Source: an uncultured Flavobacteriaceae bacterium (GTDB lineage: Bacteria > Bacteroidota > Bacteroidia > Flavobacteriales > Flavobacteriaceae). From it: DNA of 64,000 bases. Made by a program: the position numbers and the translations under genes. How positions within the stretch are numbered: position 1 is the stretch's first letter; each line of letters begins with the position of its first letter. Below, one piece after another: positions 45,479 through 54,099 of this stretch. Below the pieces are notes generated by a model. That model saw only the letters and a list, made by a program, of their open reading frames with translations, was not told the origin of the DNA and ran no database searches. The stretch spans positions 509,984 to 573,983 of the forward strand of contig CALSMD010000006.1 of the NCBI GenBank assembly GCA_943787365.1, read 5' to 3'.

Positions 45479-46616
45479 GAGATAACATTTTATAAGCTTC
45501 TTCGATGTACACTGAAATATCATCCGAAAAAATTTGTGAGCTAGCATTAGGAGATTTCTCATCTCCGAGTCTTACAATAATTACATTATCCGTTGGCTCC
45601 ACAATTACATATTGTCCCAAATGTCCTCGCATCATAAAAAATGATTTGTCCTCTCGTTTTTGTAGCCACCATCCATAACCATATTGAGGGCTCTCCGAAA
45701 ATCGAGGTGTTAAGGATTTTGCAATAAATGCAGAATCTAACACTTGTTTACCATTCCATTTCCCATGGTCTTTATAGAGTTTTCCAAAGCGTGCAAAGTC
45801 TTTTGCGTTACTCGCAATACAGCAGTAGGCTTTAACGAGGTCATTCTCTTTACTATCCACTTGCCAGAGGGTTTGATTTTCGCTCCCCAAGGGTTTCCAA
45901 AAACTTTCTGTAAGATAATCGTATAGTTTTTTCCCTGTTGCTTTTTCTATGACCATTGCCAACAACTGCGTGTCTCCACTCGCATATTTATAAGATTTTC
46001 CAGGTTCATTCACGACTTTGAGTCCCAAAATCACGTTTTCTAAATCATCGTCAAAATAGGCACGGGTTGTGATGGAGAGTGGTGAATAATATTTTTCGTC
46101 CCAATTGGTCCCTGATGCCATTGATGACAAATCTCCTACGGTCATTTGTGCGGCTAATCCTTCACTAAATTCAGGGAAGAATTCTCCTACAGGCTGGTCT
46201 AAACTTTTGATGTATCCATCGCTAATTGCTTTCCCTAAAAGTCCCGACACATAACTTTTGGCCATTGAAAATGAATTGGTTTTGGAATTTTCATCAAATC
46301 CGTCATAATAGTTTTCAAACCAGATACTGTCATTTTTGATGATTACATAGGCAATCGTTCCTGTTTTTTTGTTGAAATCACTTAAGACTTCTGTCTCTGG
46401 GACGCTGTTAAAATCTTCATGAACAGGCCACGGTTGTGGCACATCATTTTCAATCACTACATTGTCAAATTCTTTATAGTCTTCTAAATAGGCTGTTGTG
46501 TACCCTTTGGCATATATAGTGCGGACTGCCTTTAAAAGGTAATCGGTATCTGTGATATAGAGAATTGCAATGAGTACTGCAACGAGAATTAATAGTCGTG
46601 TTATGAATTTTTTCAT
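45456..46616 (-). CDS. Membrane-anchored serine hydrolase of the beta-lactamase/PBP4-like family
   Basis: Start is placed at ATG 46616 (MKKFITRLLILVAVLIAIL), giving 386 residues with an N-terminal anchor or signal. The SxxK motif is SMAKSY near residue 120; a Tyr motif occurs as SYKYASGDTQ and the third box as RGHLGQY in place of KTG. This is the PF00144 (class C beta-lactamase, esterase, D-peptidase) pattern. Members range from esterases to D-aminopeptidases, so the substrate cannot be named, and beta-lactam resistance should not be assumed. Periplasmic. Confidence 0.85.
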   Translation of the reverse strand: MKKFITRLLILVAVLIAILYITDTDYLLKAVRTIYAKGYTTAYLEDYKEFDNVVIENDVPQPWPVHEDFNSVPETEVLSDFNKKTGTIAYVIIKNDSIWFENYYDGFDENSKTNSFSMAKSYVSGLLGKAISDGYIKSLDQPVGEFFPEFSEGLAAQMTVGDLSSMASGTNWDEKYYSPLSITTRAYFDDDLENVILGLKVVNEPGKSYKYASGDTQLLAMVIEKATGKKLYDYLTESFWKPLGSENQTLWQVDSKENDLVKAYCCIASNAKDFARFGKLYKDHGKWNGKQVLDSAFIAKSLTPRFSESPQYGYGWWLQKREDKSFFMMRGHLGQYVIVEPTDNVIIVRLGDEKSPNASSQIFSDDISVYIEEAYKMLSHAPKTQP

Positions 46617-46670
46617 TTGTGTGTGTTTATAACATTGTAAATATAAAATAAATCCGACACCCAATACTTC

Positions 46671-46778
46671 TTATTTTAGTAAATAAAAAATCCCGCCGTT
46701 ATAGCTTGGTGCAGCATAAATAACTTTTCCAGAGATTGCAGAATGGGAGCCCACCTCACCCCTAAATAAAAAACAATA
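46671..46778 (-). other. Possible remnant of a protein C-terminus
   Basis: In the gap between hemB and the hydrolase gene one minus-strand frame is open for 36 codons and ends RGEVGSHSAISGKVIYAAPSY, NGGIFYLLK, stop. The peptide looks protein-like, with a beta-propeller or esterase flavour, and there is no start codon. It could be the end of a deleted gene or chance. Low confidence. Confidence 0.25.
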
Positions 46779-46809
46779 TTAGCTAATTTTAATCAAAAAA
46801 ACGAAAGCA

Positions 46810-47799
46810 CTAACGTATTAGTTTTACAACATCTTTAGCAAAATAGCTTGCAATGAGGTCTGCCCCAGCGCGTTTAAAGGCCATTGTTGTTTCTAGCATT
46901 GCTTGATCGTGATTGAGCCATCCTTTTTCGCTTGCAGCTTTGATCATGGCATATTCGCCACTCACTTGATAAGCCGCCACAGGCACATCAAATTCGTTTT
47001 TAATTTCCCGAAGTATATCTAAATATGCCAAACCTGGCTTCACCATTACAATGTCTGCACCTTCGTCAATGTCCATTTCGGTTTCCCTTAATGCCTCAAA
47101 ACGGTTGGCGTAATCCATCTGATAGGTTTTTTTGTCTTTTGGAATATTTTTAGAATCTACAGGAGCAGAATCTAAGGCATCTCTAAAAGGTCCATAAAAT
47201 GAAGAGGCGTATTTGGCACTGTAACTCATGATCCCCGCATCAACATAGTCGTTGTCTTCAAAGGCTTCACGAATGCTGAGAATCCGTCCGTCCATCATAT
47301 CACTAGGCGCCACAAAATCTGCACCTGCCTCAATGTGAGATAAACTCATTCCTGTCAAAATTTCTACGGTAGTATCATTTTGAATAATTCCATTAGAAAC
47401 AATTCCATCGTGACCATAAATTGAATAAGGATCCAGTGCGACATCTGTCATGACGAGCATTTCTGGACAAACATTTTTGATGGTTTTTACAGCACGTTGC
47501 ATCAAGCCGTTTGAATTTAAAGCTTCCGTGCCTTTATTATCTTTAAGAATATCGGCTACTTTCACAAAGACGAGCACGGACTTTAATCCTAAACTCCAAA
47601 GTAGTTTTACTTCAGATTCAAGAGTGTCCAAACTAAATCTAAAATAGTTGGGCATGGAAGGGATTTCATCCTTGATCCCTTTCCCTTCTACAACAAACAA
47701 AGGGACTAAAAAATCATTTGGTGTCAGAACGGTTTCTCTTACCAAGCTACGGATTGATTCATTGGATCGTAAACGTCTATTTCTTTTGATTGGATACAT
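46810..47799 (-). CDS. hemB: Porphobilinogen synthase (delta-aminolevulinate dehydratase)
   Basis: Start is placed at ATG 47799 (MYPIKRNRRLRSNESIRSLV), giving 329 residues; the track TTG lies in the adjoining heptamer array. Conserved parts are NDFLVPLFVVEG, TDVALDPYSIYGHDGIV, the Schiff-base lysine region SYSAKYASSFYGPFRDA and ADIVMVKPGLAYLD with the second lysine. It condenses two 5-aminolevulinates to porphobilinogen. It is the last gene of the minus-strand hem run and is separated from hemF by the four-helix-bundle element. Confidence 0.97.
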   Translation of the reverse strand: MYPIKRNRRLRSNESIRSLVRETVLTPNDFLVPLFVVEGKGIKDEIPSMPNYFRFSLDTLESEVKLLWSLGLKSVLVFVKVADILKDNKGTEALNSNGLMQRAVKTIKNVCPEMLVMTDVALDPYSIYGHDGIVSNGIIQNDTTVEILTGMSLSHIEAGADFVAPSDMMDGRILSIREAFEDNDYVDAGIMSYSAKYASSFYGPFRDALDSAPVDSKNIPKDKKTYQMDYANRFEALRETEMDIDEGADIVMVKPGLAYLDILREIKNEFDVPVAAYQVSGEYAMIKAASEKGWLNHDQAMLETTMAFKRAGADLIASYFAKDVVKLIR

Positions 47800-47805
47800 A
47801 ATATT

Positions 47806-47840
47806 AGTTTTAAGCTTCAAGCTAAAAGCTTAAAGTGATT
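47806..47840 (+). repeat. Phased 7-bp array, hemB-side end of the hem-operon four-helix-bundle element
   Basis: Five consecutive heptamers read AGTTTTA, AGCTTCA, AGCTAAA, AGCTTAA, AGTGATT. Within them TTTAAGCTT (47809-47817) and AAGCTTAAA (47826-47834) make a 9-bp hairpin over the stop codon of the gene. AAGCTTAAAG (47826-47835) is the exact reverse complement of 48206-48215 at the other end. The array is downstream of the gene and inverted relative to it. Confidence 0.8.
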
Positions 47841-48189
47841 TTTTAATGGTTTTGATTAATGAAAACAACATTTTTTTAATCTCATCTATTTTTTTTAAAA
47901 GTGCTTTAGAATCTTTTGTAGAGATAAATTTTAATTCATTTGACACCAAAATCAAGTACTCTAATTCATGAGCAGAACCTGATGAAATATAGAGAAATCT
48001 TATAAATTCCTTTTGAGTTTCTCTGCCACAACCTTCTACAATGTTGGTTGGGACAGATAAGCTTGCGCGGTTAATTTGTGAAACAAGATTGAATTGCTCA
48101 GACTTTGGAAAAGCTGATGTTATCTGATAAATATCAATCACAAGATCATGAGACTTTTGCCATACTTTGTAATTTTTATAATCTACCAT
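47830..48189 (-). CDS. Four-helix-bundle protein (23S rRNA IVS/PF05635-like)
   Basis: An intact 119-residue helical protein: VDYKNYKVWQKSHDLVIDIY, FPKSEQFNLVSQINRASLSV, PTNIVEGCGRETQKEFIRFL and ELEYLILVSNELKFIS, the classic pattern of proteins encoded in 23S rRNA intervening sequences and free-standing in many genomes, related in fold to bAvd of diversity-generating retroelements. No retroelement is nearby. The start codon is part of an AGTTATG heptamer (minus strand). It interrupts the hemF-hemB run in the same direction. The molecular role is unknown; nucleic-acid binding has been suggested for the fold. It is a diverged, undamaged counterpart of the copy at 23488-23823. Confidence 0.9.
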   Translation of the reverse strand: MVDYKNYKVWQKSHDLVIDIYQITSAFPKSEQFNLVSQINRASLSVPTNIVEGCGRETQKEFIRFLYISSGSAHELEYLILVSNELKFISTKDSKALLKKIDEIKKMLFSLIKTIKKSL

Positions 48190-48214
48190 AACTTTTAACT
48201 TATTGCTTTAAGCT
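48187..48214 (-). repeat. Phased 7-bp array, hemF-side end of the hem-operon element
   Basis: On the minus strand the units read AGCTTAA, AGCAATA, AGTTAAA, AGTTATG; the last contains the ATG of the four-helix-bundle gene. AGTTATG is the same heptamer that begins the array of the atp-operon element 24 kb away. Confidence 0.8.
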
Positions 48215-48220
48215 TTAAAC

Positions 48221-49126
48221 CTAAGAAACCCATTCAACAGGGTTTTTTAACACCCGTATTAATTGTTCTTCTCTACTGTTTGGTTGGGGATGATGGTCAT
48301 ATACCCACTGTACGTGAGGAGGCAAACTCATCAAAATACTTTCTATTCTTCCATTTGTTTTCAACCCAAAAAGGGTGCCTTTGTCATGCACTAAATTAAA
48401 CTCCACATAACGTCCCCTTCGAATTTCTTGCCAGTTGCGTTCTTCTGGCGTATAGGGTAAATGGATTCGTTTTTCTAAAATAGGAACATAGGCTTCTAAA
48501 AAACGATCTCCCACCTCACTTACAAAATTAAACCACTGTTCCATATTTATATCTTCTGTGGCCTTGCAATAATCAAAAAACAGCCCGCCAATTCCTCGTG
48601 CTTCGTTTCTATGGCTGTTGTAAAAATAATCATCACAACGGTTCTTATAGGTCGTATAAAAATCAGGATTGTGTGCGTCACAGGCCTTTTTGCAGGTTTG
48701 ATGAAAATGGGTTGCATCCTCTTCAAACAGATAATAGGGGGTTAAATCTAGTCCACCACCAAACCATTGATCGACGATTCCTCCTTCTTTGTTATACATT
48801 TCAAAATAGCGCCAATTTGCATGCACTGTGGGTGCCATTGGATTCTTTGGATGCAAGACTAAACTTAGTCCACAAGCAAAAAAATCAACATCACCAACCT
48901 TAAAGTAGGCTTGCATTGAGTCAGGCAACTTGCCATGAACACCTGAAATATTAACACCTCCTTTTTCGAAAACCGCTCCATTTTCTATCACTCGGGTACG
49001 TCCACCACCACCTTCTGGGCGTTTCCAAATATCTTCTTTGAAAGAAGCACTCCCATCAATTTCTTCAAGCTTTGAAGTGATGGTGTCTTGTAAATTTTCG
49101 ATGTAATTATAAAATAGATCTTTCAT
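48221..49126 (-). CDS. hemF: Oxygen-dependent coproporphyrinogen III oxidase
   Basis: The 301-residue product has the HemF hallmarks: RPEGGGGRTRVIENGAVFEK, ACGLSLVLHPKNPMAPTVHANWR, WFGGGLDLTPYYLFEED and the C-terminal YVEFNLVHDKGTLFGLK, SILMSLPPHVQW. It decarboxylates coproporphyrinogen III to protoporphyrinogen IX with O2, implying heme synthesis under aerobic conditions. It lies in the run hemA-hemCD-hemE-hemF, 18 bp after hemE. Confidence 0.97.
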   Translation of the reverse strand: MKDLFYNYIENLQDTITSKLEEIDGSASFKEDIWKRPEGGGGRTRVIENGAVFEKGGVNISGVHGKLPDSMQAYFKVGDVDFFACGLSLVLHPKNPMAPTVHANWRYFEMYNKEGGIVDQWFGGGLDLTPYYLFEEDATHFHQTCKKACDAHNPDFYTTYKNRCDDYFYNSHRNEARGIGGLFFDYCKATEDINMEQWFNFVSEVGDRFLEAYVPILEKRIHLPYTPEERNWQEIRRGRYVEFNLVHDKGTLFGLKTNGRIESILMSLPPHVQWVYDHHPQPNSREEQLIRVLKNPVEWVS

Positions 49127-49144
49127 TATAATAGATTTAGGGGG

Positions 49145-50170
49145 TTATGAACGATATTCTTTTACAGCGTCAATAAATGCTTTTGCATGGTCAGTAGGTA
49201 TGTTTGGTAAAATTCCATGTCCTAGGTTGACAATGTACTTGTCTTTTCCAAATTCATTAATCATTTGGTGTACCATTTTTTTGATTTCAGCAGGGGGGGA
49301 CAACAATCTAGAAGGGTCAAAATTTCCTTGAAGTGTTATATTTCCACCAGTTAAATATCGAGCATTTCGAGCCGAACAGGTCCAGTCAATTCCAAGAGCC
49401 GAAGCATTGGATTTTGCCATCTCACCCAAAGCAAACCAACATCCTTTTCCAAAAGCAATTACAGGGGCGTCCTCTTTTAATGCTTCTATAATTTGATTGA
49501 TATACTGCCATGAAAATTCCTGATAATCTGTTGGAGACAACATCCCGCCCCAAGAATCAAATAGTTGAACTGCATTGACACCTGCTTTGACTTTTTCTTT
49601 AAGATAAGCAATGGTCGTATCTGTAATTTTTTGTAATAATTGATGTGCTGCCATCGGGTTTGTAAAACAAAACTCCTTAGCTTTATCAAAGTTTTTACTT
49701 CCTTGTCCTTGCACACAATAACATAAAATTGTCCAAGGCGAGCCTGCAAAACCGATTAAAGGAATGTCGTTGTTTAACAATTCTTTGGTCGCTTTGATGG
49801 CTTGATACACATAATCCAATTCTACGGTCACATCCGGAACAATAACATTGTCAACGTCTCTTTGTGTACGTACAGGGTTTGGTAAATAGGGTCCAAAATT
49901 GGGCTTCATTTGAACTTCAATATTCATTGCTTGTGGGATTACCAAAATATCACAAAACAAAATAGCAGCATCCATTCCGTAGCGTCGAATCGGTTGTACT
50001 GTAATTTCGCTCGCGAGTTCAGGTGTTCGACAACGGGTAAAAAAATCATACTTTTCACGAATGGCGATAAATTCTGGTAAGTAACGTCCTGCCTGACGCA
50101 TCATCCAAACAGGGGGACGCTCGACAGTTTCTCCTTTTAGGGCTCTTAAAAATAAATCGTTTTTAATCAT
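49145..50170 (-). CDS. hemE: Uroporphyrinogen decarboxylase
   Basis: The 341-residue product has the family signature [16 protein letters not shown] near the N-terminus, the [15 protein letters not shown] segment with the conserved Asp, [29 protein letters not shown] and [14 protein letters not shown]. It removes four carboxyls from uroporphyrinogen III in the cytoplasm. It is 5 bp from hemCD. Confidence 0.98.
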   Translation of the reverse strand: MIKNDLFLRALKGETVERPPVWMMRQAGRYLPEFIAIREKYDFFTRCRTPELASEITVQPIRRYGMDAAILFCDILVIPQAMNIEVQMKPNFGPYLPNPVRTQRDVDNVIVPDVTVELDYVYQAIKATKELLNNDIPLIGFAGSPWTILCYCVQGQGSKNFDKAKEFCFTNPMAAHQLLQKITDTTIAYLKEKVKAGVNAVQLFDSWGGMLSPTDYQEFSWQYINQIIEALKEDAPVIAFGKGCWFALGEMAKSNASALGIDWTCSARNARYLTGGNITLQGNFDPSRLLSPPAEIKKMVHQMINEFGKDKYIVNLGHGILPNIPTDHAKAFIDAVKEYRS

Positions 50171-50175
50171 AACGT

Positions 50176-51750
50176 TTAAATATAATTTTGATTCACAAGT
50201 TCGATGACGCTTTCTACGGTAGGGATTTTCGCGACACGTACATCTTTAAAATATTTTTTTGCTTCCTTAGCGGTGCTTTCCCCAATACAATATGCGATAC
50301 AGTCGGGGGTGTTTTTTTGTAAAAAACTTTGAATTGTAGAGGGACTGTAAAACATAACGCCCTCTATTGAACTCTCTAGTTTAGGGGCTTCTAGTTTCGT
50401 GCTATAAGCTTCAATTTCTTGAACTTTAATGTTGTTTTTTTCTAAAATAGTAGGTAAATCATCCATTCGAATGTCACTACAAAAATAGGTCACTTCAGAA
50501 CCTTCAATAAATTCTACTAGATAATTTGCCAATGCTTTAGCATTTTTTTCGGAGTGTTTGACAGGTCCAATTTTCTGCTCAATCAGGCGTTTGGTGCGTC
50601 TGCCAACACAATAAATGGTTTCAAAATTTAGGTCTTCAACAGGGCAGTTATTTAAGAGAGCTTCTACGCCATTTTTGCTAGTGATAACCACATTTTTATG
50701 AGCGGCTTTTAAAAACAGCGGCTTGATTCTATTTGTGGCTGTTTTGACAAAGTCAGAACTCTCAACTTTAAGGGTGTTGTTAAATAAATCTTTTTGACCT
50801 TGACTTAATAATTTTGAAGAAAAAATAGTGGTTGGAAGCGTTTCTATTGCTGTGGTACCTATCAGTGTTTTGCCTCCACGACTTAAAATAAATTCAACAC
50901 AATCATCAACAAGGGCATGGTGTTCGCCAAGTTTTGCGGTGCGTTTTGCTTCAATTTTTTTAGTTCCATCTGTGCTTAAAATAATCCCATGGAAATGAAC
51001 TTCTTCTTCTTTGATATAGGCGAGTGCTCCAATGGGTGCGCTACAGCCACCCTCTAATTTATTTAAAAACTCACGTTCAATTCTTGTAGATATTTCAGTT
51101 TCTTCATGGTTAAGCGGCGCACAGGCTTCCATAGCTTCAAGATTCGATTTTAAGGTTGCAATCATCAGCGCCCCTTGTGCTGGTGCGGGAACCATCCATT
51201 CCAAATTTACAGAGTTTTCAGGGGTTAGTTCTAGACGCCCCAATCCGGCTGCTGCAAAGATGGCACCATTCCAATCGCTGTTTTTTAATTTTTCAAGACG
51301 GGTATTTACATTTCCTCTTAAACCTACGATACTATGGGTAGGGTAGCGGTTGAGCCATTGTGCTTTTCTTCGTAAACTTCCGGTTGCAATCACAGCATTT
51401 TTTTGAGCTAGAAACTCTTCATTTTTTTTAAAAACAAGTGTATCTCTAATGTTTCCACGTTTCAAAACAGCTGCTTGAACGATCCCTTCTGGCAGCACCG
51501 TAGGCACATCTTTTAAGGAATGAACAGCAATATCAATTTCCTCATTTAGCAATGCAATATCCAAAGTACGTGTAAAAACTCCTGTAATCCCAAGTTCATA
51601 AATGGGTTTATTTAAAACCAAGTCCCCTGTAGACTTTACCGGAACCAATACGGTTTCATGCCCTAAATGTTGGAGTTGTGATTGGACGGTTTTTGCTTGC
51701 CAAAGCGCAAGAGCACTATCACGTGTACCGATTCGAATAATTTTAGACAT
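50176..51750 (-). CDS. hemC: Hydroxymethylbilane synthase fused to uroporphyrinogen-III synthase
   Basis: A 524-residue fusion. Residues 1 to about 300 are porphobilinogen deaminase: [41 protein letters not shown], and [14 protein letters not shown] with the cysteine that carries the dipyrromethane cofactor. From about 310 the sequence is a divergent HemD domain ([39 protein letters not shown]). One polypeptide would make hydroxymethylbilane and close it to uroporphyrinogen III. HemC-HemD fusions are known in flavobacteria. It overlaps hemA by 8 bp. Confidence 0.95.
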   Translation of the reverse strand: MSKIIRIGTRDSALALWQAKTVQSQLQHLGHETVLVPVKSTGDLVLNKPIYELGITGVFTRTLDIALLNEEIDIAVHSLKDVPTVLPEGIVQAAVLKRGNIRDTLVFKKNEEFLAQKNAVIATGSLRRKAQWLNRYPTHSIVGLRGNVNTRLEKLKNSDWNGAIFAAAGLGRLELTPENSVNLEWMVPAPAQGALMIATLKSNLEAMEACAPLNHEETEISTRIEREFLNKLEGGCSAPIGALAYIKEEEVHFHGIILSTDGTKKIEAKRTAKLGEHHALVDDCVEFILSRGGKTLIGTTAIETLPTTIFSSKLLSQGQKDLFNNTLKVESSDFVKTATNRIKPLFLKAAHKNVVITSKNGVEALLNNCPVEDLNFETIYCVGRRTKRLIEQKIGPVKHSEKNAKALANYLVEFIEGSEVTYFCSDIRMDDLPTILEKNNIKVQEIEAYSTKLEAPKLESSIEGVMFYSPSTIQSFLQKNTPDCIAYCIGESTAKEAKKYFKDVRVAKIPTVESVIELVNQNYI

Positions 51751-53002
51751 GGCTTTTAGAATCTAATTGAAACACCTTTTTGATGAGTTCGAGACTTTCA
51801 CTTCTAGAGTTTGTTTCGTCCTTTAGATGGTGTGCAAAGTGGTTGGTTATTTTCTGAACTAAATTGGCACTGATTAACTCCGCTTGTGCTTCATTAAATT
51901 CATTTGTTTTTTTTCGTTGAGCATCCACTTCAGCAGTAGCAAACACTTCTAATTTTTGTTTGAGTGCTTTGATTGTGGGCGCAAATTTTCGGTTATCTAC
52001 CCAGGCTTCAAACTCCGTTTGAATGTCACTAATGATACTTTCAGCAATCGGAATATATACCTTTCTTTTCTCTAATGTTTCATCGGTCATTTGAGATAAA
52101 TGGTCTAAGTGTACCAAGGTGACCAATGGCAGTTCCATCACGTTTTCATTAACGTTTTTAGGAATTGATAAATCAAGAATCAGTAAAGGTTTTTTGTTTT
52201 GAATAAGGTGTTTATCAATTGTTGGGTTTTGTGCTCCAGTTGCCACAATTAAAATATCGGTATTCCCGATTTCCTCTTGTAATTGACTGTAATCTTTGAC
52301 CAGAAGTTTAAATTTCCCTGCGATTTTATCTGCTCTGTCACGTGTGCGATTTATAAGCGTAATGTGCTCGTTTTTCGTGTGCTTTATAAGGTTTTCACAA
52401 GTGTTTCGTCCAATTTTTCCAGTTCCAAAAAGCAAGATGTTTTTGGAAGAAATTTCATTTATAGTTTTTTTGATATAATGTACAGAAGCAAAAGAGACGG
52501 AGGTGGCTCCTGACGACAATTCTGTTTCTGTTTTTATGCGTTTACTAGCTTGAATCACCGCATTAATCAAACGCTCTAAATAGGCGTTAAGTAGTTGGTG
52601 TTTTTTAGAAACTTTTGCACTTAGTTTTAGTTGGCTAATAATTTCAAAATCGCCTAAAATCTGACTGTCTAAACCAGCACCAACTTTAAACATATGCTGA
52701 ATGGCATCACTATTTTTATAGACATATGCCACACTTTGAAAATCCTCAACAGTGCCTTGTGTATTGTCACAAAGTAATTTAATAAGTTCAAAAGGGTGTC
52801 TAGCAAAACCGTATATTTCGGTGCGGTTACATGTAGAGGTTGCCACTAAACTTTTTATGCCACTAGCTTTGGCTTGAACCAATAAATTTGTTTTAGCAGT
52901 TTTGTCTAAACTAAATTCCCCACGCATTTTAGCATCGGCCTTTTTATAGCTGAGGCCAATCACATAGAAATAGGTTTTTTCTGATTTATTGAATTGTTCC
53001 AT
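51743..53002 (-). CDS. hemA: Glutamyl-tRNA reductase
   Basis: The 419-residue product has the catalytic region SLVATSTCNRTEIYGF, where the cysteine forms the thioester, then the GAGLDSQILGDFEIISQLK segment and the NADPH-binding LLFGTGKIGRNTCENL; a helical dimerisation tail follows. It reduces glutamyl-tRNA to glutamate semialdehyde, the first committed step of C5-pathway heme synthesis. Its partner hemL is not in this window. It heads the minus-strand hem operon and is divergent from the AraC-type regulator. Confidence 0.96.
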   Translation of the reverse strand: MEQFNKSEKTYFYVIGLSYKKADAKMRGEFSLDKTAKTNLLVQAKASGIKSLVATSTCNRTEIYGFARHPFELIKLLCDNTQGTVEDFQSVAYVYKNSDAIQHMFKVGAGLDSQILGDFEIISQLKLSAKVSKKHQLLNAYLERLINAVIQASKRIKTETELSSGATSVSFASVHYIKKTINEISSKNILLFGTGKIGRNTCENLIKHTKNEHITLINRTRDRADKIAGKFKLLVKDYSQLQEEIGNTDILIVATGAQNPTIDKHLIQNKKPLLILDLSIPKNVNENVMELPLVTLVHLDHLSQMTDETLEKRKVYIPIAESIISDIQTEFEAWVDNRKFAPTIKALKQKLEVFATAEVDAQRKKTNEFNEAQAELISANLVQKITNHFAHHLKDETNSRSESLELIKKVFQLDSKSHV

Positions 53003-53027
53003 TAATATATTTGGAAATATTTCGTCA

Positions 53028-53035
53028 CAAAAATA
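53028..53035 (-). promoter_or_regulatory. Possible -7 box for hemA (TATTTTTG)
   Basis: On the minus strand TATTTTTG matches TAnnTTTG and lies 25 bp before the hemA ATG. No TTG is seen at the usual upstream spacing. The 171-bp divergent region 53003-53173 would hold control sites for both directions. Confidence 0.35.
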
Positions 53036-53127
53036 ATTGCTTTGATTTGTAAAAAATAACGCTAGAAGAACTTTATATGTCGTTTAGAGGTTTGCATGTA
53101 TTATTTACTTATTTTTGTTCAAATTAT

Positions 53128-53135
53128 TATTTTTG
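53128..53135 (+). promoter_or_regulatory. Possible -7 box for the AraC-type regulator (TATTTTTG)
   Basis: TATTTTTG matches TAnnTTTG and is 38 bp before the ATG at 53174. The -33 element is not clear (a TTTTG occurs only about 10 bp upstream). Confidence 0.35.
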
Positions 53136-53173
53136 CAGGTAAAAATAAAGACAACTAATAATTTTTATTTATA

Positions 53174-54094
53174 ATGAGTCTAAATAAAGACAGCTTCAAA
53201 AGTGCGGAATCTCTTCCAAAAAATATCGCTCAAGGATCTTTTTTAGAAACAGCGGTCGAGACGGGATTTATTGTTATGACGTATCAGAACGAAACTTCTG
53301 AAGTTCAACTCCTTGAAAAGGAAATAGATAGCTCGTACATTCAATTTCACTTTTGCTTGAAAGGACAGAGTAAGTTTGTGTTTAACAACGGAACTTACAG
53401 TCTTAACATTTCTGAAGAAAATTCACTATTACTTTACAACCCCCAAAGAGATTTGCCGATTTATTTAGAGGTTGACCCAAAAACTTGGGTTGTATCGTTA
53501 TTAATTTCTATTAAAAAATTCCACGGATTATTTTCCCATGAAGCGGATTATATCACATTTTTAAGCGAAGACAATCAAGATAAAAAATATTATAAAGACG
53601 GACATATTTCTCCCTCTATGGCCATTGTTTTAAACCAACTTATTAATTACAATTTAAATTCCACCATCAAGTCTTTATATTTTAAAGGGAAAGCGTATGA
53701 GTTGTTAAGTTTGTATTTTAATAGGGGTGAAGAAGTAAACATTGAGCAATGTCCTTTTTTGGTTGATGATTCAAATGTTGTTAGAATCAGGCAAGCCAAA
53801 GACATTATTATCAACCGTCTTTCGGAGCCTCCAACCTTATCGGCTTTAGCCGTTGAAATTGATTTGAGCCTCAAGAAACTCAAAGAAGGATTTAAGCAAA
53901 TTTACGGGACAACGGTTTATGGATTTTTATTTGATTATAAAATGGAACTTGCTCGAAAATTATTAGAATCTGGCGCTCATAACGTCAATGAAGTTGGACT
54001 TAAAGTAGGCTACAGTACGGCCAGTCATTTTATTTCAGCATTTAAAAAACAATATGGGACCACTCCCAAAAAATACATTCAATCTCTTAATTAA
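53174..54094 (+). CDS. AraC-family transcriptional regulator
   Basis: A 306-residue protein with an unclassified N-terminal sensing domain of cupin-like strands (IQFHFCLKGQSKFVFNNGTY) and a C-terminal AraC DNA-binding domain with two helix-turn-helix units: PPTLSALAVEIDLSLKKLKE, then VNEVGLKVGYSTASHFISAF and FKKQYGTTPKKY. It is divergent from hemA and 5 bp before hemH, so it probably controls the heme genes, possibly in answer to heme, iron or a siderophore as AraC-type iron regulators do. The effector is not known from the sequence. Confidence 0.88.
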   Translation: MSLNKDSFKSAESLPKNIAQGSFLETAVETGFIVMTYQNETSEVQLLEKEIDSSYIQFHFCLKGQSKFVFNNGTYSLNISEENSLLLYNPQRDLPIYLEVDPKTWVVSLLISIKKFHGLFSHEADYITFLSEDNQDKKYYKDGHISPSMAIVLNQLINYNLNSTIKSLYFKGKAYELLSLYFNRGEEVNIEQCPFLVDDSNVVRIRQAKDIIINRLSEPPTLSALAVEIDLSLKKLKEGFKQIYGTTVYGFLFDYKMELARKLLESGAHNVNEVGLKVGYSTASHFISAFKKQYGTTPKKYIQSLN

Positions 54095-54099
54095 CCAAT

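Noticed and set aside
47830-48189. Four-helix-bundle gene as bAvd of a diversity-generating retroelement
   Set aside because: No reverse transcriptase, template repeat or variable target gene is visible in the window.
48598-48903. Plus-strand ORF of 101 residues over hemF
   Set aside because: Antisense to hemF, no signal or family pattern.
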